In this document: piece after piece, positions 45,239-55,347 of the stretch
Layout: the number at the start of each line of letters is the position of its first letter
How positions within the stretch are numbered: the stretch's first letter is position 1
From: Porphyromonas pogonae
Lineage (GTDB): Bacteria > Bacteroidota > Bacteroidia > Bacteroidales > Porphyromonadaceae
Length of the DNA: 64,000 nt
Assembly: GCF_036320655.1 (NCBI RefSeq)
Contig: NZ_CP143258.1
Coordinates: 744,001 to 808,000 of the forward strand
Reading direction: 5' to 3'
Notes under the pieces: model-generated
The model's input: the letters and a program-made list of their open reading frames with translations, nothing else
Databases searched by the model: none
Told to the model about the DNA's origin: nothing
Made by a program: the position numbers and the translations under genes

Positions 45239-45898
45239 ATGACTAAACATACTCTATCAATGGAAAAAATCAATCACTTCATCAACGATGCTCTTCTCTT
45301 TCTCTCTCATAGCCAAAAGTACTTTATCAACTTTATCCGTGTTGCTATTTTTGTAGTCATGGTGTGGATTGGTGGGCTCAAGGCCTTTCAATATGAAGCA
45401 GACGGTATAGTCCCATTCGTATCTAACAGCCCTTTTATGAATTTTCTCTATCATAACTCTCACAAAACAGCAATAAATGAAAAGGGTGAAGTTGTGAAAG
45501 AATATACTCTCCATAAAAACCCTGAGGGTAAAGTATTGGCCAAGAATATAGAGTGGCACCAATCCAATGGTACTTATCTTTTCTCCTATGGTTTAGGCTT
45601 GTTTATTGTGATCATAGGTACACTTACTTTATTGGGAATCTGGAGTCCTAAGATTGGAGTTATAGGAGGTGTGCTTACCTTTCTGATGTCTTTGGTTACT
45701 CTGTCTTTCTTGGTAACTACTCCTGAAGTGTGGGTGCCTAATCTGGGAGGTGATATGCCTACACCTAATTACGGATTTCCATACCTTTCCGGAGCTGGGC
45801 GACTTGTGATCAAGGATATCATCATGTGCGCAGGAGGTCTCATTGCCGCATCTGATGCCGCTACACGCTTGCTTAAGAGGAGAAAGCTCTCTGTTTGA
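45239..45898 (+). CDS. DUF417 (YkgB/RclC-like) membrane protein
   Basis: 219 residues with four hydrophobic segments. IRVAIFVVMVWIGGLKAFQY, EADGIVPFVSNSPF and GAGRLVIKDIIMCAGGLIAA are typical of DUF417, whose E. coli member RclC belongs to a reactive-chlorine resistance operon controlled by the AraC protein RclR. The upstream AraC gene makes a similar stress-response pair possible, but this is inference. A second in-frame ATG at 45260 may be the true start. Confidence 0.8.
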   Translation: MTKHTLSMEKINHFINDALLFLSHSQKYFINFIRVAIFVVMVWIGGLKAFQYEADGIVPFVSNSPFMNFLYHNSHKTAINEKGEVVKEYTLHKNPEGKVLAKNIEWHQSNGTYLFSYGLGLFIVIIGTLTLLGIWSPKIGVIGGVLTFLMSLVTLSFLVTTPEVWVPNLGGDMPTPNYGFPYLSGAGRLVIKDIIMCAGGLIAASDAATRLLKRRKLSV

Positions 45899-45936
45899 TC
45901 AACTAAAGCTCTTGTATAGAGCGTAAAAGACTATTA

Positions 45937-46123
45937 GAGACCGTTGCATAGCAGGCCAATTGCTTCGTTGCTTGCGAGATTCGCGCTTGGTCATTTACGG
46001 GAAGTAAACTCCCTGTGCACTCACTCTTAGCGCCTTGCACTTTACCTTCTCTGCCCGGTCAAAGTGGCTTTTGTCGGCTTTGCCTCCAAAACCCATGAGA
46101 CTGTTGACTTTTGCAACAGTCTC
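45937..46123 (-). mobile_element. 187-bp MITE-like element, copy 8
   Basis: Full-length, minus orientation, perfect hairpin end. The flanks (TATTA/ATGAT) do not form a clear duplication. The 440 bp after it up to 46562 hold no gene; a TTACTTTG stretch near 46511 may belong to the lactate permease promoter. Confidence 0.87.
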
Positions 46124-46562
46124 ATGATAGTACTCGTCTTTCAACAGCTATTTCATATATACATGAAGACTTTGAGCGGGTACTTGGTCCTGTTTTGTTT
46201 ATACCATTTCGTCATAGTCCTATCATTTTAGATTCTTTTTTTTCGATAATGGCATATAAATGCACGTAGTAAAAAATTTTTTTACTTAGGCAAAACAAGG
46301 TTGATTATATTGCAATCCATTCTTTTTGTTAAGGAAAATAATGAGCCTTTTAAATGGCAGAATAATAAAACATTACAGAAGCCTCACCGGGCTATAACGG
46401 AGTCTTATAAAGGATAACTAAATGTGATTATTTTTTCATCATATTGATAGGAAAAGGATTGAAAAATTGCATAAATACTACCAAAATGTTGGTAGATGTT
46501 AATAATTTAATTACTTTGGTACACTTGTTTATAAATGTTTAACCAATCTATATTGAGAAATT

Positions 46563-48119
46563 ATGTCAGTTATCCTATCTCTATTGCCAATATTATTACT
46601 TATAGTATTGATGGTTGGCTTTAAAATGGCCGGAGACAAAAGTGCCGTAATCGCCTTGTTAACAGCAGCAGTGATTGCTCTTTTTGCAGCACCGGCATTA
46701 GGCTTCGCGCCGAGTGATTTTTACCATGGAGGAGTTTTTTGGGCTTTTATTGAAGGAGCGCTCAAAGCTATCTTCCCAATCTTGATCATCATATTGATGG
46801 CTATTTACAGCTACAATGTATTGCTGGAATCTAAAAAGATCGAAGTAATCAAGCAGCAGTTTGTAAGCATCAGCGAAGACAAGAGTATTCAAGTTCTTTT
46901 ATTAGTATGGGGCTTCGGAGGTTTGCTGGAAGGTATGGCAGGCTTCGGTACTGCAGTGGCTATCCCCGCTGCCATCCTGATAAGTTTGGGCTTCAAACCG
47001 GGCTTCTCGGCATTGGTAAGCTTGATTGCGAATAGTGTGGCTACCGGCTTCGGTGCTGTGGGTGTGCCTGTGATGACTTTGGCCAATGAAGTAGCTCAAA
47101 GTGGAACTGCTACCACGGCAGAAGTGCAGCAAATCAGTGCCAATGTGGTATTACAGCTTTCGTTGCTGATGTTTATCATTCCTTACATCATCTTATTCCT
47201 TACAGACAAGAGTGCCAAAAGCCAACCTAAAAACATTGTATTGGCATTGCTGGTAGGTGGTGTTTCATTAGGTGTGCAATATGCAGCCGCTCGTTATTTG
47301 GGTGCAGAGACTCCTGCTATCTTCGGTAGCTTGGCTTCTATTCTGGTGATTATCCTTTTTGCTAAGATCACAGCCAAGAAAGGTTCAGAGGCAAAACCCA
47401 AAGTTCATTTTACGGGCAAACAGCTTTTCGAAGCATGGAGCGTGTATTTGTTTATACTCGTGTTTATCGTATTGGCAAGTCCGTTATCGGGTCCTATCAG
47501 CCAATTCCTCAAAACTCACCTTGTAAGTAAAGTTGCTCTTCCTATTTATCATGCGGGGAAAACCTTCAATTTCGGATGGCTCAGCAATGCAGGCCTGATG
47601 CTCTTCCTCGGTGCATTTATCGGAGGTCTTATTCAAGGTTTGAGTGTAAGTAAGTTATTAGCTATCCTTGGTAAAACGTTTATCAACCTCAAGAAGAGTG
47701 GCATTACTATCATTAGCCTTGTGGCTATGAGTTCGATTATGACTTATAGTGGTATGATTCTCGTTATCGCAACAGCTTTGGCAGAAGCCACCGGACAATT
47801 CTACCCGCTTGTAGCTCCGCTTATCGGAGCCATCGGAACATTTGTTACCGGTAGTGATACTTCGTCCAATATCTTGTTTGGTAAACTACAGGCAGGTGTG
47901 GCTAACCAGATTGGAGTTAATACCAACTGGCTTGCAGCTGCTAATACAGCGGGAGCTACGGGTGGTAAGATTATTTCTCCTCAAAGTATCGCCATTGCCA
48001 CGGCATCATGTAATCAACAAGGACAGGAAGGAGCCATATTACGCTCATCTATTCCCTATGCCCTGTTCTATGTTGTGATAGCCGGTCTGATGGTTTACTT
48101 CATGGTACCTGCTGTGTGA
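46563..48119 (+). CDS. lctP: L-lactate permease (LctP family)
   Basis: 518 residues with about 12-14 transmembrane segments. LLEGMAGFGTAVAIPAAILI and NSVATGFGAVGVPVMTLANE are family hallmarks, as is GTFVTGSDTSSNILFGKLQ with TGGKIISPQSIAIATAS near the C-terminus. It is expected to carry lactate (possibly glycolate) with protons across the inner membrane. No lactate oxidation genes flank it. A strong terminator follows. Confidence 0.93.
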   Translation: MSVILSLLPILLLIVLMVGFKMAGDKSAVIALLTAAVIALFAAPALGFAPSDFYHGGVFWAFIEGALKAIFPILIIILMAIYSYNVLLESKKIEVIKQQFVSISEDKSIQVLLLVWGFGGLLEGMAGFGTAVAIPAAILISLGFKPGFSALVSLIANSVATGFGAVGVPVMTLANEVAQSGTATTAEVQQISANVVLQLSLLMFIIPYIILFLTDKSAKSQPKNIVLALLVGGVSLGVQYAAARYLGAETPAIFGSLASILVIILFAKITAKKGSEAKPKVHFTGKQLFEAWSVYLFILVFIVLASPLSGPISQFLKTHLVSKVALPIYHAGKTFNFGWLSNAGLMLFLGAFIGGLIQGLSVSKLLAILGKTFINLKKSGITIISLVAMSSIMTYSGMILVIATALAEATGQFYPLVAPLIGAIGTFVTGSDTSSNILFGKLQAGVANQIGVNTNWLAAANTAGATGGKIISPQSIAIATASCNQQGQEGAILRSSIPYALFYVVIAGLMVYFMVPAV

Positions 48120-48212
48120 TGTGATATAATTGAAAAGTGCAGGTATATATTCCCCCGCTTTTGTGTATATGCACAATTAGGTTTATAAAAACATTTTTGA
48201 GGGAATAGTTAT

Positions 48213-48245
48213 GAATAAGGCGACTGCAAAGCAGTCGCCTTATTC
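48213..48245. terminator. Terminator of lctP
   Basis: GAATAAGGCGACTGC and GCAGTCGCCTTATTC form a perfect 15-bp stem with an AAA loop, followed by TTTTT. It lies about 95 bp after the stop. Confidence 0.9.
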
Positions 48246-48326
48246 TTTTTACGTCCAATGATCGTAGATCGTCTGTACTGTTGGGGGGGATTCGGTAAAA
48301 CACATTTCCCCTTCATCTCTCAAACT

Positions 48327-48513
48327 GAGACTGTTGCAAAAGTCAACAATCTTGTGGATTTTGGAGGCAAAGCCGACAAAAGACACTTTGACCGGGCAGA
48401 GAGGGTAAAGTGCAAGGCGCTAAGAGTGAGTGCACAGGGAGTTTACTTCAGGTAAATGACCTAGCGCGAATCTCGCAAGCAACGAAGCAATTTGCCTGCT
48501 ATGCAACGGTCTC
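48327..48513 (+). mobile_element. 187-bp MITE-like element, copy 9
   Basis: Full-length, plus orientation. One change in the hairpin end (CAACAATCTT for CAACAGTCTC) disrupts the stem. The flanks AAACT/AATTT match at 3 of 5 bases. Confidence 0.85.
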
Positions 48514-48550
48514 AATTTGGGGATTTACTATTTGTAAGATAAAAACGGGA

Positions 48551-48578
48551 AGGCTGATTTCCAGTTCTGGAAATCAGC
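48551..48578. terminator. Perfect hairpin between convergent genes
   Basis: GGCTGATTTCCAG and CTGGAAATCAGCC are perfect 13-bp arms separated by TT, with further partial pairing outside. It lies between the end of lctP and the end of the minus-strand EEP gene and may terminate transcription from both sides. Confidence 0.5.
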
Positions 48579-48715
48579 CCTCTCGTTCTTTACGTCATAT
48601 ACTCCTAAAATGATTTATGGGATAGAAATAGTACTCAATAATCTAAAGATAGTTCTGATGAATTTGGCACTACCCATTCTCGATAGCTCTTTCTTTGCAG
48701 TCAAAAAATAGCAGT

Positions 48716-49873
48716 CTATGGCTCGAAAGTAAAGTAACTCATGATGGGCTGATGGTCTGAAATCTTGATGGACTGATCCACTCGGCAGCCGTAAGGCCTC
48801 ATGCCCGGACTACACATTATATGATCAATGCGTACAATATACATGCCTTTGTTGAATGAGTACCCTGGGCCATAGCCTGTATCCATATAGGCATCTCTCA
48901 TGCCTTCTGCAATTTTGTGACGCGCATAAGAAATCGGTGTGTCATTGAAATCACCACAGACCAAAACATTTTTGACGGGAGATCTCAGGACAGCCTCATG
49001 AATATGATTGGCTTGGATAGCCCTACGCCTGTATGCCGGAGCAAACTTGCCTCCCATACTTTCACGCAGTCCCTTGGCATCACCGGCTTTGGCCATACGC
49101 AAGTAGCTGTAGCCATCTTGCATGGTAAGCTTAAATGATTCCAAATGACAGTTGATCACCATCATATCCTTGCCTTTGACGTTGAGTATATATTTCATAG
49201 CACCGTTGAATGTGGATTCAAGACGGATTCGTTCGGCTTTGAGAATAGGAAATTTGGATAAGATCATCATACCTGTACCTCCATCGGGTTGGGCATAATT
49301 GAAATCTATGTATTTATAATCAATTAGATATTCTTTGATATCCTCAAGCGATACATAAGGAGTATCTTCGCTATAGAGCTTGGCCTCTTGAAGACAAATG
49401 ATGTCTGCATCACTATTCTTGAGGTATTGTAGGATAGGATTTGGCGACATGGCATTGTGCTCGAGAAATCCAAAAGCCATGACATTATAGGAAAGCACTT
49501 TGATATGATCTTGAGGAAGCTTATCTGCGGAAAAACGGTGCAAAGGGGTATAGACCTTGATAGCAGAAAAGGATAGAAGCAGTACAACGAGACATGCAAC
49601 GATCCATCGCCACTTGCCTGCAAGCAACCAATAAATGGTCACCAGTGCCTGAAAGAAAAGAAGAATAGGAAATACTAAGCCTAGAAAAGCTGGGGTGACA
49701 AGTCTTACGGGAGATATCCACATACTCCCTACGCTGAGAAGAAAGAGTATAATGATGACGCCTGATGCTATAGATGCTATTGCATTGAAGACCCGGGACG
49801 TAACAATGCTCACATTTGCTTTGTTTTTCTTTTTTGTCACACCGGGATTGTTGTTTGGGATAACAGGCTCCAT
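48716..49873 (-). CDS. Membrane-anchored endonuclease/exonuclease/phosphatase-family protein
   Basis: 385 residues: three N-terminal transmembrane helices (about 30-110), then an EEP domain with KVLSYNVMAFG, ADIICLQEA (catalytic Glu), MVINCHLES (His), VLVCGDFNDTP (Asp, Asn) and IDHIMCS .. ISDHQPIMSYF (Asp-His pair). All metal and catalytic positions are present. Substrates in the family range from nucleic acids to phospholipids and inositol phosphates; the membrane anchor puts the domain in one fixed compartment, but the substrate is unknown. It follows two rhomboid genes in the same direction and may share their transcript. Confidence 0.85.
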   Translation of the reverse strand: MEPVIPNNNPGVTKKKNKANVSIVTSRVFNAIASIASGVIIILFLLSVGSMWISPVRLVTPAFLGLVFPILLFFQALVTIYWLLAGKWRWIVACLVVLLLSFSAIKVYTPLHRFSADKLPQDHIKVLSYNVMAFGFLEHNAMSPNPILQYLKNSDADIICLQEAKLYSEDTPYVSLEDIKEYLIDYKYIDFNYAQPDGGTGMMILSKFPILKAERIRLESTFNGAMKYILNVKGKDMMVINCHLESFKLTMQDGYSYLRMAKAGDAKGLRESMGGKFAPAYRRRAIQANHIHEAVLRSPVKNVLVCGDFNDTPISYARHKIAEGMRDAYMDTGYGPGYSFNKGMYIVRIDHIMCSPGMRPYGCRVDQSIKISDHQPIMSYFTFEP

Positions 49874-49886
49874 GATGTTCTTCTTA

Positions 49887-50816
49887 TTATTTTAGTTTGT
49901 TACTTTGGTCGAATAAATCTCTCTTTTCATCATCAGTGAGGCTGCCATAGCCTGACTCCTTTATTTTATCAAGCAGTTTATTGATTCTGTCTTGATTTTT
50001 TTGTGAAGGGGAGGGTTTGGATGATTTATCTTTGTTGGGATCAATGTGCATGGAGTAGAGATTTTCTCCTCCTCCCTTGCTTACATTAGTAGTCTTATTG
50101 ATCTTGTTCCTCCAATTTACAAGTCTGTCAATCAATCGTTGTAGCCAGACGGTGATATCCTCGCGCTCTTTGCTCATCTTGAGAGCAAAAATCAAGCCTA
50201 ATGCTGCTCCGCCCAAGTGTGCGATGTGACCCCCGAAATTATTGCCGCCTAGGAGTATTATATCCAAGATAAAAAGCGCTATGGCTAAGTAATGTATCTT
50301 TACGGGACCGAAAAAAAGCAATTCGACTCTCTCCCATTTTGCATAAAAAGCAACACCAAAGATAATCCCCATGACTGCTGCTGATGATCCCAATAGATTA
50401 ATACCGGCCGTGTGAGCTCCCGCCCATGTGAGAGCATGATATGTACCGAAGTAGATAGCTCCCCCTGTAATGCCACACATGAGATACAGTGCAAGGAATG
50501 AGCGCGGAGAGAAGTAGCGGAGGAAAAGAGTACCGAACCAATAAAGGAACAGCATGTTGAATAAAAGATGGAAAATACTCTTGTGGACCCACATGTAGGT
50601 GAGTATACCCCATGGTCTCCTGCTGAATAGATACATATCAGGAAAGAGTGCAAACTCATCCCAGATGTCCCATCCGGTAAAGGCAAAACGTGTATAAAAG
50701 AATTGTGCCACCAACAATACGGCGTATACGACGCAGTTGATAACTATGACACGACGAGTAATATCTGCTCTATGCCACCAATTCTGAATATATGACTTAT
50801 TAATTGTATGGGCCAT
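49887..50816 (-). CDS. Rhomboid-family intramembrane serine protease (second of pair)
   Basis: 309 residues from ATG 50816 (MAHTINKSYIQNWWHRAD). Six-helix rhomboid core with WVHKSIFHLLFNMLFLYWFG (HxxxN motif), nucleophile Ser in NLLGSSAAVMGIIFG and catalytic His in GGHIAHLGGAALG. A hydrophilic C-terminal tail of about 85 residues (DKSSKPSPSQKNQDRINKLL) is cytoplasmic or interaction-prone. The frame is open to 50885, but that ORF start lies deep in the upstream gene; the ATG at 50816 overlaps that gene by 17 bp. It cleaves membrane proteins; targets are unknown. Confidence 0.88.
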   Translation of the reverse strand: MAHTINKSYIQNWWHRADITRRVIVINCVVYAVLLVAQFFYTRFAFTGWDIWDEFALFPDMYLFSRRPWGILTYMWVHKSIFHLLFNMLFLYWFGTLFLRYFSPRSFLALYLMCGITGGAIYFGTYHALTWAGAHTAGINLLGSSAAVMGIIFGVAFYAKWERVELLFFGPVKIHYLAIALFILDIILLGGNNFGGHIAHLGGAALGLIFALKMSKEREDITVWLQRLIDRLVNWRNKINKTTNVSKGGGENLYSMHIDPNKDKSSKPSPSQKNQDRINKLLDKIKESGYGSLTDDEKRDLFDQSNKLK

Positions 50817-51528
50817 GTATATGTCCTTTTTTTCTCCACAATAAAATGAGGATAAGACCACCCAGCATACCTCCCAAATGCGCAAAGTGTGCTACACTGT
50901 CGGCTCCTCCTCCCATAGAACGCACTCCTAGGAAAAGCTCGGCAAGACCATAGATAATCACAAAGTATTTCGCTTTGATGGGGACGGGGATAAAAAGAAA
51001 GAAAATAAGATTGTTGGGAAACAGCATTCCGAAAGCTAGTAGTAAACCAAAGATAGATCCTGAAGCCCCTACAGTCACTGCCATGTTGAGAAGTTGTGAT
51101 GCCGGCATGTTCATTCCATTGCCTACATTGACCATCTCATTGCCCAAAGCAGCTACGCTGCTCAGATCTATCGCCCAAATGGCTTCCTGCACAAGTGCTG
51201 CAGATACTCCGCAGGTGAGGTAAAAGAATAGATACCGCCATTGTCCCCAGGCCTGCTCTACAATACCTCCAAACATCCAAAGTGAAAACATATTGAAAAA
51301 TACGTGATCAATGCCTGCATTGCTATGTAAAAACATGTAAGATACTAGCTGGAATGGATTGAACTCTGATGCCTGAAAGTAATGTAGCCCGAACATGGAA
51401 ATCAAGTCAATACCGTAGCGAGGTAATACCATCTCTGCAAACCAGATCAAAAAGTTGATGATTATAAGATTTCTTGTAACAGGAGGGAAAATACCTCCCA
51501 GATTAAATTTGCTGCTATTATTGTTCAT
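50800..51528 (-). CDS. Rhomboid-family intramembrane serine protease (first of pair)
   Basis: 242 residues from ATG 51528 (the in-frame TTG at 51534 is less likely). The core shows MFLHSNAGIDHVFFNMFSLW (HxxxN-type motif), nucleophile Ser in VGASGSIFGLLLAFG and His in SVAHFAHLGGMLGGL. There is no long tail. It overlaps the second rhomboid gene by 17 bp, so the two are translationally coupled. Confidence 0.9.
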   Translation of the reverse strand: MNNNSSKFNLGGIFPPVTRNLIIINFLIWFAEMVLPRYGIDLISMFGLHYFQASEFNPFQLVSYMFLHSNAGIDHVFFNMFSLWMFGGIVEQAWGQWRYLFFYLTCGVSAALVQEAIWAIDLSSVAALGNEMVNVGNGMNMPASQLLNMAVTVGASGSIFGLLLAFGMLFPNNLIFFLFIPVPIKAKYFVIIYGLAELFLGVRSMGGGADSVAHFAHLGGMLGGLILILLWRKKGHIHGPYN

Positions 51529-51652
51529 AATCAATTTGCAAGTATATAATTACAGTAGCATTTCAATAGTAAAATGCTCTGACTGGTTGTTATCTAATTA
51601 ATTATCCGGATTCACTTAAGCCTGAAGCAGCACCGGAGTATGAGTTTTTGTA

Positions 51653-54583
51653 TCAATACCAACGTGCGTTATTGTTGTCGGAGCGTCGTTTATTCCATTT
51701 GAGGTCATGCAACAGAGAGCTCTTGACACCGATGGTAATATTATAGGACTTATAAAATCCTATGGGAATAACGCTACCCGTGAGAGACCAGCAGTGCATA
51801 TCTCGTGTGAGATTGATCATCAAGTTTGTAATTTTTTTACGCTCAACATCATAGTTCATATTGAAGTTGAATGACCAGTTTTTGGTCGGTTGTAAATTAC
51901 CGTTGAAGGAGAGGTTGTGCGTGTATCGATACTTGAATCTTTCTTTTTCCGGAATATACCTGTCACGCATTACATTCACACTGTAGTTGATGCCAAGGCT
52001 CCAAGGAAATTCCGTTTTAAGATAGCCGTATTCGTCGTACTGCCCCTCATCATCGTCGTCATGAGAGTGCAACAAGGATGTATTTTTTTTCTTTGTTTCA
52101 TCTTGTTTCTCATCCGGCTTTCCGGTGTCAGGTTTATCTTTTCCGTCTTTAGTTTTATCCTCTTTATCTCCGCCAGGCCCTATCCCGAGTAAGCCCAGTA
52201 ATTTCTTGACATTATTATTATTGAGTGTGTAGTTGAAACTTGTCCCCGTAGAAACCAAACTCCCTATGCCTTTTCCATTCAATATTTTCAGTCTGTCCAC
52301 TCTGAATGCATGCACCTCACCACGTTCGTCGCGAACATAGTCGTACATATAAGGGTCGAAGTCTCCACTGAGATTCAATACAAAGTCTTGTGAAAAGCGC
52401 AGTGTAAGCGACGTGTTGATATTGGTCCATTTGAAAGAGTCTGCTGCTATGTTATAACCGACACCCCATCGGAAGTTATCGATAAGGCTGATCTTTTTGT
52501 CTACCGTATCTTTTTGCGCTATTTTAGCTTCGATATTATTGTCCGCACTGAACGAAATCATCGATGAGCGACCCATAGACGGTACACCGAAAAGTTGTCC
52601 TTCGTATGGAGAATATTTCATTGTACGTTCAATACCATCTTTACCGTAATAGGTAATATCTTTCCAGTATCCCCAGTGTCGCTGTCCGAAGTCAGGTGTA
52701 AAGCTGTAAGAAATACTTGGAGTGAATCTATGGCGGATCATTTTGATCTTATTTCGGAAGAATAACGGCTCATAAAAGCCATACATAACCGTACTGGCAG
52801 ATACTCCTCCGTTGAAATCAAATACACGATTGAAACCATTAATGGTATCAGTATTTTCTAATCTATCCGTTGTAGGATTGTAAACCTTATTATACTTTTT
52901 GGTGTACCAGCGCTCGGTATAGTTGGCATTAAGGCTGATATCCACGTAATCAAAAAGCTTATAAGAAGCGGATAGAGGTATATTGTGCCTGATTCCGTTT
53001 TCCCAATCCTTGAGTAGGTTGGATTTAAGTAGCTTATTTTCTTTTGTAAGAATATGATTACGCATTTCCCCGTTATAGCTCATACTAATCTTTTCGTACC
53101 ACTTCTCACTACCTACTCTCACTTTGCGTTTGAATGGAAACACACGTGACATGTTTACTGAGAGGTTGGGTAGAGTAAGGCTGATAGTGCTATCAATGGA
53201 TCGTTGGGCGATATCGAATGAGGCTGTTAGTCGCCATGGAGTCCCGGGAAATACACGAGAGTAACTTACGGAAGATGTTTTGGTATTCTCTCCCAATTTT
53301 TGAGGGTCGTAGCGTCTGTCGAGCGAGTTGTGGTTATAGCTACTGGTTGAGTAGTTTACACTTGCTGAGAAGGTGCGCAAGGGGTCGGCTTTCGGGTCTT
53401 GTGAGTGCGTCCATCCGATACGGAAGTCTTTGCTCTTGGAGTATTCCTTGGGTACATCTTTGTCTCCTATTACCGTCTGGATATAGCTGGCGTCAAAGGC
53501 TCCGTTGAATTTATATCTTTTGCGGTATTGTGAACGTGCCTGCACACCCCATGAGCCTCTGGTATAAATGCTTCCCGTCACAGCTAGATCAACATAGTCA
53601 TTGAAGGCAAAATAATACCCTCCGTCTTGGAGATAAAAACCTCTCTGCAGTTCGTCTCCATATTTGGGCATGATAATTCCCGAAGAATATTTGCTTGTGA
53701 AAGGAAACATTCCGAATGGCAGTCCTATGGGAAGAGGTACATCCGCGAGTACCAGATAAGCCGGCCCGAAGATTACCTGCTTTTTGGGTTTTACCTTTCC
53801 CTTGGTCAGCTGTAGATAGAAGTGAGGATGGTCATGTCTGTCACAAGTCGTGTACTTACCGCCTTCCAAAAACATGGTGTTGTCTGCCATCTTCTTGGTT
53901 CGCTCTGCATTGAGATAACCCTCACCTTGCTGAGTTACTACCCCTGTGATATATCCTTTACTAGTTTTGAAGTTATAGTTCATAGACTTAGCTTCGTAGG
54001 ACTCATCACCATCGGTATATTTAGGGAAATAGTTGGGTTTACCCACGCTGTCCAGGACATATTGGGTATAAACCTGACTACTATCCATATTGATACGCAT
54101 GTAGCGCGATTCTATATTCTTGGTTTCGTATTGAATTTTACTCTCGCCGAATAGGTATGCCATATTTGTGTTGATCATTACCATGGAGTCCTTGGCTGAA
54201 TAATTCACCACATCGGATAGCTCAAACTGCTTTTTCTTCGGCTCTTTATTTATGGATGCACTGTCTTTTTTATCGGTAGCTAATGAATCTTTTTTCCCTT
54301 GAATGCTATCCGCAGAGATTTTGTTGAAACGATTGGCTATTGAGTCAATCTTACCTTGTACGCTATCTATTTCAGCTTTCTGCTGATCTACCGAAGTATC
54401 CTTTGCTTGATTGCGAGCGTTCTTTACATTATCGGCAATTGCTTTGAGATTCTTATCCATGGGCGATGCTGACGTAGGACTATTCCCTACGCCTGACTTT
54501 GCTGTACTACAAGCTGAAAATATCATTCCCGTAATAATGATTACAGGAAGCAGATTGCGGATAAAACTCCGTTTTAGATGCAT
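51653..54583 (-). CDS. lptD: LptD-like LPS-assembly outer membrane protein
   Basis: 976 residues. N-terminal lipoprotein-like signal (LLPVIIITGMIFSACSTAK), a low-complexity charged linker (about 30-125), an OstA/LptA-like beta-jellyroll (about 125-250, INTNMAYLFGESKIQYETKN) and a long barrel (PFGMFPFTSKYSSGIIMPKYG, characteristic of Bacteroidetes LptD). A charged insert (GPGGDKEDKTKDGKDKPDTG) breaks the barrel near residue 830. It places LPS in the outer leaflet together with LptE. The frame is open to a TTG at 54619, but the promoter box overlaps that region, so ATG 54583 was chosen. Confidence 0.88.
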   Translation of the reverse strand: MHLKRSFIRNLLPVIIITGMIFSACSTAKSGVGNSPTSASPMDKNLKAIADNVKNARNQAKDTSVDQQKAEIDSVQGKIDSIANRFNKISADSIQGKKDSLATDKKDSASINKEPKKKQFELSDVVNYSAKDSMVMINTNMAYLFGESKIQYETKNIESRYMRINMDSSQVYTQYVLDSVGKPNYFPKYTDGDESYEAKSMNYNFKTSKGYITGVVTQQGEGYLNAERTKKMADNTMFLEGGKYTTCDRHDHPHFYLQLTKGKVKPKKQVIFGPAYLVLADVPLPIGLPFGMFPFTSKYSSGIIMPKYGDELQRGFYLQDGGYYFAFNDYVDLAVTGSIYTRGSWGVQARSQYRKRYKFNGAFDASYIQTVIGDKDVPKEYSKSKDFRIGWTHSQDPKADPLRTFSASVNYSTSSYNHNSLDRRYDPQKLGENTKTSSVSYSRVFPGTPWRLTASFDIAQRSIDSTISLTLPNLSVNMSRVFPFKRKVRVGSEKWYEKISMSYNGEMRNHILTKENKLLKSNLLKDWENGIRHNIPLSASYKLFDYVDISLNANYTERWYTKKYNKVYNPTTDRLENTDTINGFNRVFDFNGGVSASTVMYGFYEPLFFRNKIKMIRHRFTPSISYSFTPDFGQRHWGYWKDITYYGKDGIERTMKYSPYEGQLFGVPSMGRSSMISFSADNNIEAKIAQKDTVDKKISLIDNFRWGVGYNIAADSFKWTNINTSLTLRFSQDFVLNLSGDFDPYMYDYVRDERGEVHAFRVDRLKILNGKGIGSLVSTGTSFNYTLNNNNVKKLLGLLGIGPGGDKEDKTKDGKDKPDTGKPDEKQDETKKKNTSLLHSHDDDDEGQYDEYGYLKTEFPWSLGINYSVNVMRDRYIPEKERFKYRYTHNLSFNGNLQPTKNWSFNFNMNYDVERKKITNLMINLTRDMHCWSLTGSVIPIGFYKSYNITIGVKSSLLHDLKWNKRRSDNNNARWY

Positions 54584-54616
54584 TCGTATGTAACTTTCGC
54601 TATATTTTTCAGAAAG

Positions 54617-54624
54617 CAAAGATA
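54617..54624 (-). promoter_or_regulatory. -7 box (TATCTTTG) for lptD
   Basis: Exact TAnnTTTG match on the minus strand, placing the transcript start near 54610 and leaving about 27 nt before the ATG at 54583. It rules out the upstream TTG as translation start if used. Confidence 0.45.
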
Positions 54625-54654
54625 GTGAAATCCTGCTATCTGATAAGATTTTAA

Positions 54655-55194
54655 TTAACCTCCAAACATCTTATCAAGCTCTTCGAATCGCCTTACAGCC
54701 TCATCACCGTATTTTTTCATGCTGATTCGTATTTTATCGGCTGTTTTGACTTTTTCGAGATTACTTTTAGAATAGAACTTATCCGCATAGCAAATTATTT
54801 TCTCTTCAATGCTTTGAGGCGTATATATTCCTTCGGGAAGATCTATTTTCCTATCCTTGATCATTTTCTTTGTCAGTCCACTGCCTGTATGGCGTTCGCA
54901 AACCTTTGCGTGCTGTGCCATACCTTCATGTCGTAAGAGCTCTGCTCCCAGATATCCATGACGTATATAAGGTTCGGTTCCGTGACAATCTATGCCCGGG
55001 GCATCGGTAAGAAACATTCCTATGTCATGAAGCATGGCAGCTTCAGCAATAAATTGTGAATCTGCATGCAATTCCGGGTGTTGTCTGGCTATCCTCAGAG
55101 CCATGCTGGTAACATCCATGCTGTGGCGTACCAGTATATTATAGGCTTTGGATTCCGGGTTGTAGTATTTCTTAATAATTTCTAATGGATCCAT
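54655..55194 (-). CDS. HD-domain phosphohydrolase
   Basis: 179 residues. The metal-binding pattern is visible: His24 (LVRHSMDV), His56-Asp57 (EAAMLHDIGM), further His in CHGTEPYIRHG and Asp in ICYADKFYSKS. Family members act on nucleotides or (p)ppGpp-like substrates; the exact one is unknown. It lies upstream of lptD in the same direction, with a promoter box for lptD between. Confidence 0.85.
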   Translation of the reverse strand: MDPLEIIKKYYNPESKAYNILVRHSMDVTSMALRIARQHPELHADSQFIAEAAMLHDIGMFLTDAPGIDCHGTEPYIRHGYLGAELLRHEGMAQHAKVCERHTGSGLTKKMIKDRKIDLPEGIYTPQSIEEKIICYADKFYSKSNLEKVKTADKIRISMKKYGDEAVRRFEELDKMFGG

Positions 55195-55347
55195 CCTTCA
55201 TGAAAAGATGCTTTATGCAAAAATATACAAAATAATTCCGTCAGACACATATATAATCTTCAAAACGTTTATGAATTCATACCTCGTTATATTTGTCGCA
55301 CCCCATGAAGGTGTTGTTATGTGACATCTGCATGCAATTTCTTTGTA

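Noticed and set aside
48258-48613. Open frames inside and across the mobile repeats (VDFGGKADKRHFDRAE.. and MQGAKSECTGS..) as genes
   Set aside because: The same frames recur in most MITE copies, run into unrelated flanking DNA and have no start signals. They are by-products of the element, although their persistence is noted.
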